Virus record (IMG/VR): IMGVR_UViG_3300020411_000587 | Location: 1 to 22,489 of that record | DNA: 22,489 nt | Source: a virus | Reading direction: 5' to 3' (one strand) | In this document: positions 1-7,183 of the stretch, one piece after another | How the letters are laid out: each line of letters begins with the position of its first letter | How positions within the stretch are numbered: the first letter of the stretch is position 1 | Made by a program: the position numbers and the translations under genes | The notes under the pieces: generated by a model | Told to the model about the DNA's origin: nothing | Seen by the model: only the letters and a program-made list of their open reading frames with translations | Databases searched by the model: none

Positions 1-1
1 T

Positions 2-289
2 GACACGTCAGAGTCTTTCGGACTCCCTGCTACTGCTGACCTTATGTTCGCTCTCATATCTACTGAGGAGTTGGAAGGTCTAAATCAGATTATGGTTAAG
101 CAGTTAAAGAATCGCTACAATGACCCAACAGTTTATAAAAAATTCTGTGTGGGTATTGACCGAGCGAAGATGCGTCTCTATGATATCGCTAATCCCCAAG
201 GAGGATTAGTTGATTCTGGACAAGATGCTGATGTAGAAATCGTTAAGAAGATTTCTAAAAGTGAAAAACTATCTCAATTAACTTATTAA
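2..289 (+). CDS. gp41: T4 gp41-type replicative DNA helicase, C-terminal fragment
   Basis: The reading frame is open from base 2 and the 5' part lies outside the window; only about 95 residues are present. The visible start, DTSESFGLPATADLMFALIS, followed by a stretch on ligation of single-stranded DNA (KQLKNRYNDP, FCVGIDRAKMRLYDI), matches the end of the RecA-like helicase domain of T4 gp41/DnaB-family helicases, where SxGLP-TAD-M is conserved. This hexameric helicase unwinds DNA at the phage fork with the gp61 primase, which is encoded 8.5 kb downstream here. The tail after the helicase core is acidic (GQDADVEIVKK). The Walker motifs are upstream and cannot be seen. The assignment rests on recalled family resemblance, but the stretch is distinctive. 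Confidence 0.85.
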   Translation, partial: DTSESFGLPATADLMFALISTEELEGLNQIMVKQLKNRYNDPTVYKKFCVGIDRAKMRLYDIANPQGGLVDSGQDADVEIVKKISKSEKLSQLTY

Positions 290-290
290 A

Positions 291-764
291 ATGAAAAGAC
301 CTGATAAAGGATTTGCCAGTGGTACTGGTATCAATGAAGACACGGTTACCGATGTCATTCCACAGGTAGATTATAATCGCTACCTTGAATTTGTAAACGA
401 GGTAACATCTCCTGAGTCTAAAGATTATGATGCTTTCCAAGAGCGTACAGACGCACTTAAAACAAAGCAAGCAGATGTTCAAAGACTACTAACTGCTGCT
501 CTTGGTATTACTGCTGAAGGTGGTGAGTTTACTGAGATCGTTAAGAAGATTGTCTTCCAAGGAAAACCTTATAGTGAAGATAATATTGACCATATGAAGA
601 CCGAACTAGGTGATATACTATGGTACATAGGACAAGCATGTATTGCATTGGATACAACTTTTGATGAACTTACACTATTAAACGTTAATAAATTAGTAGC
701 AAGATACCCAGAAGAACAATTCAGCGTGATGCGTTCTGAAAATCGTAAGAAAGGAGACCGTTAA
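291..764 (+). CDS. mazG: MazG-like nucleotide pyrophosphohydrolase
   Basis: The protein has 157 residues. The all-alpha NTP-PPase signature is present: E76-G-G-E79 (with E82) on one helix, and E105-L-G-D108 on the next, followed by ILWYIGQACIAL. These are the EXXE and EXXD Mg2+-binding motifs of MazG. The enzyme hydrolyses (d)NTPs to monophosphates and PPi. Cyanophage MazG was once thought to lower ppGpp and is now usually viewed as a dNTP-directed enzyme. An N-terminal extension of about 60 residues precedes the catalytic core. The ATG comes one base after the helicase stop, and the gene's last base is the first base of the next ATG, so translation is probably coupled with both neighbours. 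Confidence 0.85.
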   Translation: MKRPDKGFASGTGINEDTVTDVIPQVDYNRYLEFVNEVTSPESKDYDAFQERTDALKTKQADVQRLLTAALGITAEGGEFTEIVKKIVFQGKPYSEDNIDHMKTELGDILWYIGQACIALDTTFDELTLLNVNKLVARYPEEQFSVMRSENRKKGDR

Positions 765-964
765 TGTTATCAAAACAAGTAGAAGATTCGCTAAGAGCAT
801 CACAAGAACATCTAAGAGATGCTCTAGCATTTGCAGCAAGAACTGAGAAACCATATGTTTCAAAACACATCGCTAGTTTCTTAGCAGATATTGATCACCT
901 CATTGATGCATATGATATTATAGAAAAGATGAGAGATAAGATTGATGCAGCAGAAGATAAATAA
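764..964 (+). CDS. Small helical protein of unknown function
   Basis: The protein has 66 residues and no motif I recognise. Heptad-like spacing of leucine, isoleucine and alanine (SLRASQEHLRDALAFA; ADIDHLIDAYDIIEKM) suggests a two-helix, possibly dimerising fold with an acidic C-terminus. Its ATG overlaps the last base of the MazG stop (TAATG) and the upstream AAAGGAG is a good ribosome binding site, so it is probably co-translated with the helicase and mazG group. A structural or accessory role in nucleotide metabolism is possible, but nothing in the sequence says so. Confidence 0.7.
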   Translation: MLSKQVEDSLRASQEHLRDALAFAARTEKPYVSKHIASFLADIDHLIDAYDIIEKMRDKIDAAEDK

Positions 965-988
965 CTAGTAAGGATCTAGAATTGTTGT

Positions 989-2401
989 ATGGCATCCATG
1001 TACAATATGCCTTTAGCAAAGGCAAAACAGAAAGCATCCTCTCTTAGGTTTAAAGAATCCTTTGAGAGGATTACTAAAGGTATACCTGAACCTGATTTCT
1101 TCTTTGCAGATAGTGCATGGACAGGTGGTAAAAAGATGTGGCAAATTAAAACATCTGAATCAAACATTGATAAGATAGAGAGTACTATAGAAAAGTTTGA
1201 TAAAGATTTTAAAGGTGTTGAAGTTAAGGGTGGTAAATCAACAATTACATATGATTTTGGTACAACTAAAATCAGGTTTCTAGCAAGTCATAAGAAAAGT
1301 GCTAAGGCAGCAGATGCTAAGACAACTGCTATGCAAGAAAGGGCATCAGCATGGATAATGAAACGTGCTATTAAAGATTCATACAGGTATAAGAAGTGGA
1401 CGGATATCAAATTAGATCCTAAGTATAAAGAATTGGAAAAACTTTATCCTGGAGTAGAAGAAGAGTGGTTAAAAGTATTCTATGCTCAACAGGCAAAAAT
1501 GTTAGAAGAGTTTTCTAATGTTAAATTTAAAATCTTCAACAGGGATGAAGGATTCATGGGATATATTTCAAACTTAGTAAAGAAAAAGTTTGGTGTTAGT
1601 AAGAAAGATACATGGAACCCTGCTGATATATGGTGTATACAAGATCAGAATAAGATTGAAAGTATTATTGACAAAACTATTGATGGTAATGGATCACAAA
1701 CTATTCTAGAGTTGAATGCAGTTCTTCGTAAACTTTTTATAGAAAGAAGAGTTGTTGGTATATCTCTTAAGAAAGTATCAGGTGATGTTGCTAAGTATGA
1801 AGAGTATAATGTACGTGAGGATGGACTAGAGGCAGATTATAATTTCAATGTTGATAGTAAAGGAATAAACTTTGATTTGAAAGGTGAAACATTTGCTACT
1901 CAAGACTCTACCATTGTAGTAAGTGGTAATGGTGCTGAATATAAATTTCAAATTAAAGCAAACGATTCTAAATCTACTTCTAATTTAAAATGGGAACCTA
2001 CACAGAAGGGTGCAGCTGCTGCTCGTGTTGGTAAAGCACCAGTTGATATGGTTGCTAAATTGATTAGTGATAATAAGAAGAAGTTTGTAAATAAACATCA
2101 GAATTTTCCAAGCACTCGTACAGCATTCATGGAAGATGCAGACAAGTACAAGAATATATTTGTAAAACTTAAGAGTGGTGGTGTAGATCTAGGTGTGAAT
2201 AATGAGGATCAATTTTATGAGAATATGTTAGTAGTATATGAAACCGAACCTCATGTTGCACACAGTAAGTGTATGCAGATGGAGTTTATGGCAGATGTAG
2301 TAAGTATGAATAAAGAGAAACAGAGAGAATTTATGACAGACATGGTATTCCTTGCTGCCAAGAAGGGTAAACGCTTTGGACCATTTGGAAAACTGTACTA
2401 A
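989..2401 (+). CDS. Unknown 470-aa phage protein, possible PD-(D/E)XK-type nuclease core
   Basis: I do not recognise this protein by name. It is rich in lysine, aspartate and tyrosine and has no signal peptide or membrane segment. Three separated stretches could form a restriction-endonuclease-like core: a helix around E118 (MQERASAWIMKRA), WNPADIW at 209-215 with D213 after a likely beta strand, and VVGISLKKV at 256-263, giving the S-L-K261 version of the (D/E)XK strand. An aspartate followed some 45 residues later by a hydrophobic SxK strand is the usual layout, but Ser replaces the acidic residue. The C-terminal half (300-470) looks like a separate alpha/beta region. Start codons at 989, 998 and 1007 share one frame; I kept the first, with AAGGA 14 bases upstream. 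Existence of the gene is sure; the nuclease idea is weak. Confidence 0.85.
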   Translation: MASMYNMPLAKAKQKASSLRFKESFERITKGIPEPDFFFADSAWTGGKKMWQIKTSESNIDKIESTIEKFDKDFKGVEVKGGKSTITYDFGTTKIRFLASHKKSAKAADAKTTAMQERASAWIMKRAIKDSYRYKKWTDIKLDPKYKELEKLYPGVEEEWLKVFYAQQAKMLEEFSNVKFKIFNRDEGFMGYISNLVKKKFGVSKKDTWNPADIWCIQDQNKIESIIDKTIDGNGSQTILELNAVLRKLFIERRVVGISLKKVSGDVAKYEEYNVREDGLEADYNFNVDSKGINFDLKGETFATQDSTIVVSGNGAEYKFQIKANDSKSTSNLKWEPTQKGAAAARVGKAPVDMVAKLISDNKKKFVNKHQNFPSTRTAFMEDADKYKNIFVKLKSGGVDLGVNNEDQFYENMLVVYETEPHVAHSKCMQMEFMADVVSMNKEKQREFMTDMVFLAAKKGKRFGPFGKLY

Positions 2402-2406
2402 GGCAG

Positions 2407-2435
2407 TACACAACTAGGTTCTAGTGTGCTATAAT
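2407..2435 (+). promoter_or_regulatory. Sigma70-type promoter with extended -10
   Basis: A full TATAAT lies at 2430-2435, preceded by TGC (TG at 2427-2428), which makes an extended -10. Seventeen bases upstream is TACACA (2407-2412), matching four of six positions of TTGACA. It lies in the 55-base gap after the 470-aa gene and its -10 ends 22 bases before the ATG at 2457, so it probably starts a transcript for the ligase-like/nucleotidyltransferase group. Confidence 0.6.
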
Positions 2436-2456
2436 AAGGGTATCTGACAGACACCC

Positions 2457-3362
2457 ATGCCAAATAAGCACCTTGAGCATCCAGAAGATCTAATACTTCT
2501 AGGAACAGATCCTAATGAAGTGTTGGATCATCTTTTTATGGTGCATAAACTTACTACTAAGTGGGATGGTGCTCCTTCAATTGTGTTTGGTAATAATAAT
2601 GGTAAGTTCTTTGTTGGTACGAAGAGTGTCTTCAACAAGAAGAAGATCAAGATTAATTATAGCGTTGCAGATATTGTAAAAAACCATGAAGGTGCAGTAG
2701 CACAGATTCTTACCGCCTGTTTCTATTCTTTACCTCGTATAGAAGGTATCGTACAAGCAGATTTTATCGGGTTTGGAGGTTCTGATAGCTACCGCCCCAA
2801 CACGATTACTTATAAGTTTCCCAGTATAATTTCACAAGACGTAATAATTGCTCCACACACAGCATATAATGAAGTAAGTCCTAATGCTGTACCTATCTTT
2901 GGTGTTAAGTTAAAGTCAACTGATACATGCTACTGTATAGATACAGAAACATGCTCATTGGATGTACCTTTTAAAGCAAAAAGTTTAATTCAAGCAGCAA
3001 GATTCTTAGTTCCATTTTGTAAATTTCCTACCACAGATTTAAGATCATATTATAATAAGTTTATCCGTGAAGGTAAAACTCCTACAGCGTCAGAACTATA
3101 CTATAGTTTGGATGATAAATATAAGTGTGAGGTAAACATAAATACCTTTAGATTATACAATCTCATACTGAATATTAAAGATGTTCTTCTCTCTGCTGTC
3201 AAGGTAGATGAGACTGTTGAATACTTACTAGGTGATCAACCTACTACACCAGAAGGTTATGTATTAATTGGACCTAAGTATTCAGTGAAACTCGTTAACC
3301 GTTTGGAATTTAGTCAAGCAAACTTTAACTTACGTAAAAATTGGAAGAATGAAAAAGTTTAG
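2457..3362 (+). CDS. Ligase-type covalent nucleotidyltransferase-like protein
   Basis: The protein has 301 residues. It shows the ordered motifs of the DNA/RNA ligase and mRNA-capping superfamily: K35-W-D-G38 (motif I, K35 the expected AMP-bearing lysine) followed by APSIVFG, a beta segment GKFFVG, VQADFIGFG at 99-107 (motif III-like, D102), PEGYVLIG at 265-272 (motif IV, E266-G267) and YSVKLVNR at 275-282 (motif V, K278). Only about 20 residues follow motif V, so no OB-fold domain is present and this would be a minimal nucleotidyltransferase. Known members seal nicks or cap RNA; the substrate here is unknown. The 3' end overlaps the next gene by 14 bases. It could also be an inactive relative, since motif spacing is unusual. 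Confidence 0.75.
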   Translation: MPNKHLEHPEDLILLGTDPNEVLDHLFMVHKLTTKWDGAPSIVFGNNNGKFFVGTKSVFNKKKIKINYSVADIVKNHEGAVAQILTACFYSLPRIEGIVQADFIGFGGSDSYRPNTITYKFPSIISQDVIIAPHTAYNEVSPNAVPIFGVKLKSTDTCYCIDTETCSLDVPFKAKSLIQAARFLVPFCKFPTTDLRSYYNKFIREGKTPTASELYYSLDDKYKCEVNINTFRLYNLILNIKDVLLSAVKVDETVEYLLGDQPTTPEGYVLIGPKYSVKLVNRLEFSQANFNLRKNWKNEKV

Positions 3363-4569
3363 CGACTTCCTTACCGAAGCAGCAAAATCAAAAGCCTCAG
3401 ATCAGGCAGCAAAACTAGGGTTAAAACATGTAGGGTATGGCTATTACGGTCTCCCTAATGGAACTGTGACCCATCGTTCTGTTAATGGACAGTTAATAGA
3501 ACTAACACCAGAACAACAAGCAGCAAAGAATGGAGTACCACCAGAACAACAGGGACAACAAGGAACTGGAGAGGAAGAAGGTGGCAACGCGGGCACTAAA
3601 GGTGACATATCTATTACATTTGGAAGATTTAATCCACCAACTATCGGACATGAGAAACTCATTGAACGACTCGCTTCATCTAGTAAGAGTGGGGAGTACA
3701 AGATATATCCCAGTAGGACTCAAGATCCAAAGAAAAACCCAATAGATCCTGAGACCAAGGTACATTACATGCGTCAGATGTTTCCTGACCATGCTCATGC
3801 AGTTATTAATAACGAAGAATTTAAAACAATATTTGATGTTCTTAAATCTCTATACAATGAAGGGTATACTGTTGTCAATCTAGTACTAGGTGGTGACAGA
3901 GTTGCAGAGTTTGAGAACTTAGCACAGAAATATAATGGTAAACTCTACGAGTTTGAAGAGATCAATGTTCAATCAGCAGGTGATAGAGACCCTGATTCAG
4001 ATAGTGTAGAGGGTATGTCAGCATCTAAAATGCGTAAGGCAGTAGCAGATGGTGATTATAATATGTTTAAAACAGGCATGCCAAAGAGCCTGAGTGATCA
4101 GGAATGTAAGGAACTGTATAAAGAGATCAAGAACTCTATGCAGTTACAAGAGGAAGATGATTTCTCAGAAACATCCTATACTCTATATGAGATAGCACCT
4201 AAGTTAGATTCAGAAGGACTTAGAGAAGCATACTATGATCATAAGATCTTTAATGAAGGAACTTATATTGAGAATTCAAACACTGGTGTTCTTGGAAAGA
4301 TTGTTAAACGTGGTGTGAACTATGTTATATACATTGATGAGCACGATCATGTATACCGTGGTTGGTTGAAAGACTTACATGAAGTACTTCCTTCAGGAAA
4401 AAACTTCACCATGTTCCAAAAAACTGATCCTAAAAAAGGGTATGCAGACCTTAAGGCATACAACTTTAGTCCATTAGGATTAGAAGGTACACCAAAACTC
4501 GCTAAGGCAGTTAAGAATCTGACACCTGGTGAGAATATAAATAAAAAGGATAAGGTAAAAGTAAAATGA
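3349..4569 (+). CDS. Cytidylyltransferase/NMN-adenylyltransferase-fold protein with capsid-targeting-like N-terminus
   Basis: The protein has 406 residues in three parts. Residues 1-52 begin MKKFSDFLTEAA and contain a small YYGLPNGTVTHRSVNGQL module. A Gln/Gly/Glu-rich linker spans 57-85. Residues 87-250 hold a nucleotidyltransferase domain with FGRFNPPTIGH (91-101; H101 of the HxGH-type site), GGDR (181-184) and MSASKMR (223-229), the equivalent of the ISSTxxR signature of NMNAT/cytidylyltransferases. A C-terminal part of about 150 residues is unassigned. This fold transfers NMP onto a phosphorylated small molecule such as NMN or a phospho-alcohol. The opening residues resemble the T4 internal-protein capsid-targeting peptide, with a gp21-type cleavage motif L-T-E/A. 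It overlaps the ligase-like gene upstream and shares ATGA with the next gene. Confidence 0.8.
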   Translation: MKKFSDFLTEAAKSKASDQAAKLGLKHVGYGYYGLPNGTVTHRSVNGQLIELTPEQQAAKNGVPPEQQGQQGTGEEEGGNAGTKGDISITFGRFNPPTIGHEKLIERLASSSKSGEYKIYPSRTQDPKKNPIDPETKVHYMRQMFPDHAHAVINNEEFKTIFDVLKSLYNEGYTVVNLVLGGDRVAEFENLAQKYNGKLYEFEEINVQSAGDRDPDSDSVEGMSASKMRKAVADGDYNMFKTGMPKSLSDQECKELYKEIKNSMQLQEEDDFSETSYTLYEIAPKLDSEGLREAYYDHKIFNEGTYIENSNTGVLGKIVKRGVNYVIYIDEHDHVYRGWLKDLHEVLPSGKNFTMFQKTDPKKGYADLKAYNFSPLGLEGTPKLAKAVKNLTPGENINKKDKVKVK

Positions 4570-4730
4570 ACTTACAAGAACTCCCCGATATGACTGATGC
4601 CCTTGAAAAGATATATCAAGAGCAGAAGAAGAAAGGAAAAGTAGCCAAGCGTTGGTGGGACGACGATGGTGATGGAAAGGGATATGAGAAAGGTGAAGTA
4701 GATGGTAAGTTTCCTAAAAAGGGGAAGTGA
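4566..4730 (+). CDS. 54-aa mini-protein with Asp/Gly EF-hand-like loop
   Basis: ATG at 4566 overlaps the preceding TGA (ATGA). The protein is MNLQELPDMTDALEKIYQEQ followed by a lysine-rich stretch and KRWWDDDGDGKGYEKGEV, then KFPKKGK. Residues D32, D34, D36 and G37 recall the start of an EF-hand or dockerin-type calcium loop, but the twelfth position is G43 rather than Glu or Asp, so it is not canonical. The tight coupling on both sides (three bases to the next ATG) says it is translated with its neighbours. Function unknown. Confidence 0.65.
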   Translation: MNLQELPDMTDALEKIYQEQKKKGKVAKRWWDDDGDGKGYEKGEVDGKFPKKGK

Positions 4731-4733
4731 ACC

Positions 4734-6122
4734 ATGCTATCATTCAAGGAACTATCTGAAAAGAAGTCCAAGGTCAAGATAAACCCTAAAGTTTCAGACC
4801 TTATGGAGAAACCTGACACTCTTCCTAAAGAAAAGAAGGAGATGAAGAGTAAGAAGGATGAGGGTAATGACGGTCCTACTGTTGAATCAACTCTCAATGA
4901 ACTTAAGAACTCAACTCTCTTAAGTTATAGTCAGAAGGCAACAAATGATCTAGCCTTCAGTGGTGATGGTAAAAAGAAAGCACAGAAGAGAGCAAAAGGA
5001 ATCAAAGCTGCTACTGGAAAGTTAGCAATTAGGGCTACTGATCCTGATGGTTCATTAGGATTTAATAAGAATCCCAAGAATGAAGAGAAGATCAAAGGAA
5101 AGGATGGTAAGGCTTGTTGGAAAGGATATAGGTATAACGGAACTAAGAATGGTAAAGATGATTGTGTGAAAGTGGATGAAGCAAAGGTAGATAAAGGTCG
5201 TTCTGATTATGGTAAAGCATCTATCAGAAATTACAGAAGGAAAGGACCTGGCCATGGTGATCCAGGAATGTTTGATCCAGAAGGTAAGAGAGGAAAGACA
5301 ATAGAACTACGTAGGAAAGAGCACAAAGCACGTCGGGGTGTTAAGGGTGCAAAGGTTCCAGCATATAAAGTAGAAGGAAGTTCATGGGGTGTTTATAAAG
5401 GTGATGGTTTGTCACCTGCTGAGAGATTAAAGAAGAAAGCAAAAGAGTTACAAGCTGCTGATAAGAAGAAAAAGAAGACAGGTAACCCTGCCTTTGATGA
5501 TCCTTCACATCATTCAAATGCTAAGAATAGGTATGAAGAACTAAAAAGTTTCAAAGCATACCATGAAGCTTCGTCATGTGATCAGAAAAAAGCAATAGAT
5601 GATGCTAAATTAAAACGAAAGGAAGACCTCAAGGTTGCTAAATATAAGACCAAGAAAGAGGAAAACGCTTATGCTAATGCAGAAAAAGTCCGTGAAGAAG
5701 TCCAAGAAAAGACTTACTCCACCAAGACTCTGGATGCACTTAAAGCGAACCTTACAGAAAGAGCCACTACCTACCACGTAGAGGCAACTCGTCTTAAGAA
5801 AGAAAAAGGTTATGTGAAAGGTGGTACTAAAAAACCATCTTCAAATAAGAAAGACCCTGCATTACAAGCCGTCCTTGATAGAATTAGAAAGGATCACGGT
5901 AAAGGTGCGGTGTTGACAGGTGGTAGCAGACAACAGAAGAAAGTAAAGGGTGCTAAATCTACTGCTGGTACTGGTAAGTACAAGAAAGCAGCAGATAATA
6001 AGAAGCAAACTGCTGCTGATGCTAAGAAGCGTGGGTTCAAATCCACCCAAAACTACGTTGACACTATGGCAAGGTATGGTGGTAAAGACAACTACGATAG
6101 AGGACGTGGCCTTGGAACTTAA
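4734..6122 (+). CDS. Very lysine-rich 462-aa protein, possible packaged or DNA-associated protein
   Basis: I do not recognise a catalytic domain. The protein is strongly basic throughout with alternating Lys/Glu stretches, glycine-rich turns (GRSDYGKASIRNYRRKGPGH), and a central histidine/proline patch. It opens MLSFKELSEKK, similar in shape to the capsid-targeting start of the gene at 3349 (hydrophobic residues at 4 and 7, then L-S-E). Around residues 50-75 it has a segment STLNELKNSTLLSYSQKA that looks like a short conserved helix. Such composition would suit nucleic-acid binding or an internal head protein; this is inference. Codon use matches neighbours and there is no sign of frameshift. 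Its 3' end overlaps the next, also lysine-rich, gene. Confidence 0.8.
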   Translation: MLSFKELSEKKSKVKINPKVSDLMEKPDTLPKEKKEMKSKKDEGNDGPTVESTLNELKNSTLLSYSQKATNDLAFSGDGKKKAQKRAKGIKAATGKLAIRATDPDGSLGFNKNPKNEEKIKGKDGKACWKGYRYNGTKNGKDDCVKVDEAKVDKGRSDYGKASIRNYRRKGPGHGDPGMFDPEGKRGKTIELRRKEHKARRGVKGAKVPAYKVEGSSWGVYKGDGLSPAERLKKKAKELQAADKKKKKTGNPAFDDPSHHSNAKNRYEELKSFKAYHEASSCDQKKAIDDAKLKRKEDLKVAKYKTKKEENAYANAEKVREEVQEKTYSTKTLDALKANLTERATTYHVEATRLKKEKGYVKGGTKKPSSNKKDPALQAVLDRIRKDHGKGAVLTGGSRQQKKVKGAKSTAGTGKYKKAADNKKQTAADAKKRGFKSTQNYVDTMARYGGKDNYDRGRGLGT

Positions 6123-6339
6123 AGAACTAGATAGTGCTCAATGGAGCAAAGGAATAAAGCATGAGCTTCTGACTAAATCTAGAAAAGCTTATGAGAAAGC
6201 GAAGGCAAAGAAGTATGGATCCTTTATGAAAGATGCTAAGGCAGCTAAGGATAGGATAGTGAAATCCGAGAAGGGTGTTCGCTTCGTTGATAAAAAAGGT
6301 AAAGGTTACATAAAAGGTGGTAAGAAGAAGTATGATTGA
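6112..6339 (+). CDS. Small lysine-rich protein
   Basis: About 75 residues, starting MELKELDSAQWSKGIKHELL and ending GKGYIKGGKKKYD. I chose the TTG at 6112 because GAGGA (6100-6104) sits seven bases upstream. An ATG at 6076 in the same frame has only a poor site one base upstream, and the GTG at 6106 is too close to GAGGA. It overlaps the end of the previous lysine-rich gene by 11 bases in another frame. Its ending resembles an internal stretch of that protein (KGYVKGGTKK), so the two may be related by descent. Function unknown; the basic character suggests a nucleic-acid or virion role. Confidence 0.6.
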   Translation: MELKELDSAQWSKGIKHELLTKSRKAYEKAKAKKYGSFMKDAKAAKDRIVKSEKGVRFVDKKGKGYIKGGKKKYD

Positions 6340-6357
6340 TGCTATATAATGTAGCAT
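6339..6357 (+). promoter_or_regulatory. -10 promoter box enclosed by an inverted repeat
   Basis: ATGCTA (6339-6344) and TAGCAT (6352-6357) form a perfect 6-bp inverted repeat whose 7-base centre is TATAATG, so the TATAAT (6345-6350) is exactly between the arms. TG-C precedes TATATAAT as in other promoters of the window. No good -35 is visible at 17 bases. It lies in the 30-base gap before the ATG at 6370. Confidence 0.45.
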
Positions 6358-6369
6358 GCAAAGTTAATT

Positions 6370-6558
6370 ATGACTAATTTCTTACTCCCTATCGCTATTA
6401 ATGTTATTAACAAAGCGGTAGATAAAATCCCAGAGGATCTAGAAACAAAACTCAAAGAGTTTCTTATCGGATTACTCAAAAAGGCTGCTGCCAAGTCAGG
6501 GAACAAGGTAGATGATCAGTTAGTGGCTGCTTTGGAGAAAGCACTTCTAGAGTCCTGA
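6370..6558 (+). CDS. 62-aa amphipathic protein of unknown function
   Basis: The sequence starts MTNFLLPIAINVINKAVDKI and continues as lysine/alanine/leucine-rich helix (KLKEFLIGLLKKAAAKSG, LVAALEKALLES). There is no clear transmembrane segment; the first 15 residues are hydrophobic and could associate with membrane or form a helical bundle. A small holin-like or virion helper role cannot be excluded, but nothing is diagnostic. It is flanked by a promoter-like site upstream and by a T4-type late promoter just after its stop. Confidence 0.65.
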   Translation: MTNFLLPIAINVINKAVDKIPEDLETKLKEFLIGLLKKAAAKSGNKVDDQLVAALEKALLES

Positions 6559-6562
6559 TCGT

Positions 6563-6570
6563 TATAAATA
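6563..6570 (+). promoter_or_regulatory. T4-type late promoter TATAAATA
   Basis: TATAAATA is the exact T4 late consensus, recognised in T4 by the gp55/gp33 sigma system. It ends 35 bases before the ATG of the candidate virion protein at 6605, whose start is preceded by AGGGG. No -35 element is expected for this class. Confidence 0.7.
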
Positions 6571-6604
6571 ATATCAGTTGAACTAGATTTTAGGGGATAT
6601 ACAA

Positions 6605-7177
6605 ATGACTCTATGGGGGGTTACTGACGCAGCAGAGGACAAGCCTAAGTGGGCTGTTGAAGGCGGTGCTGTGGATCCAAGTAATGTATTTGCTACCGCA
6701 GAAGGATGGGTACTACGCCACTATAAAAACACAGGTAAGACCGAGTACTGGGATGAAGTCCTTGTTGCTGTTGATGGTCTTGTAGGTGCAGGTGGACGTG
6801 GAACCGATACTATAGGTGAAGCAGATATTACAGCCGTCTTCTTTGAGGAGAGTACATATGCTGCTGGAGCAACTGGTACAGTTATCGTTATATACAACGA
6901 ACTTGTTGATGTAACTAACGGTGCTACTCTTGTAGTTACTAACACTACAGACAGTGCAAGTATAACTGCTACTGCTGCTGCACAGACAGGTACAAACCGT
7001 GTTGAATTTACATTCACATGTGCTGCTGCTGATAAGGTACACACCATTGGTGCTCAAACAATCTCTGGAACAATCAAGGACGCAGGTACAAACACTGCAT
7101 CTGATAAAGTATTCGTTCTAGGTGATACAATAGGAGCAGGTGGTTCTGGTAGTACTAAGACAATCACTACGACTTAA
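6605..7177 (+). CDS. Ig-like beta-sandwich virion protein candidate
   Basis: 190 residues. Residues 1-60 (MTLWGVTDAAEDKPKW onward) resemble the N-terminal module of cyanophage structural proteins that begin xLWG-TD---KPKW. Residues 68-185 are rich in Thr, Ala, Val and Gly with alternating strands, and the ITAVFFEESTYAAG / TNGATLVV / VEFTFTCAAADKVHTIGAQT / SGTIKDAGTNTA pattern resembles bacterial Ig-like (SbsA-type) domains. This composition and the exact late promoter upstream suit an exposed head decoration or other virion surface protein. There are no cysteine or catalytic motifs. The virion assignment is inference from composition and promoter type. Confidence 0.75.
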   Translation: MTLWGVTDAAEDKPKWAVEGGAVDPSNVFATAEGWVLRHYKNTGKTEYWDEVLVAVDGLVGAGGRGTDTIGEADITAVFFEESTYAAGATGTVIVIYNELVDVTNGATLVVTNTTDSASITATAAAQTGTNRVEFTFTCAAADKVHTIGAQTISGTIKDAGTNTASDKVFVLGDTIGAGGSGSTKTITTT

Positions 7178-7183
7178 TAATAC

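Noticed and set aside
4616-4897. Minus-strand 93-codon frame rich in Ser/Phe/Pro
   Set aside because: It is the antisense reading of lysine-rich genes (AAG/GAA codons give CTT/TTC), so a compositional artefact.
6713-7057. Two long minus-strand open frames over the virion candidate
   Set aside because: The composition reflects the reverse of the Thr/Ala/Val-rich + strand gene, and no ribosome site is present.
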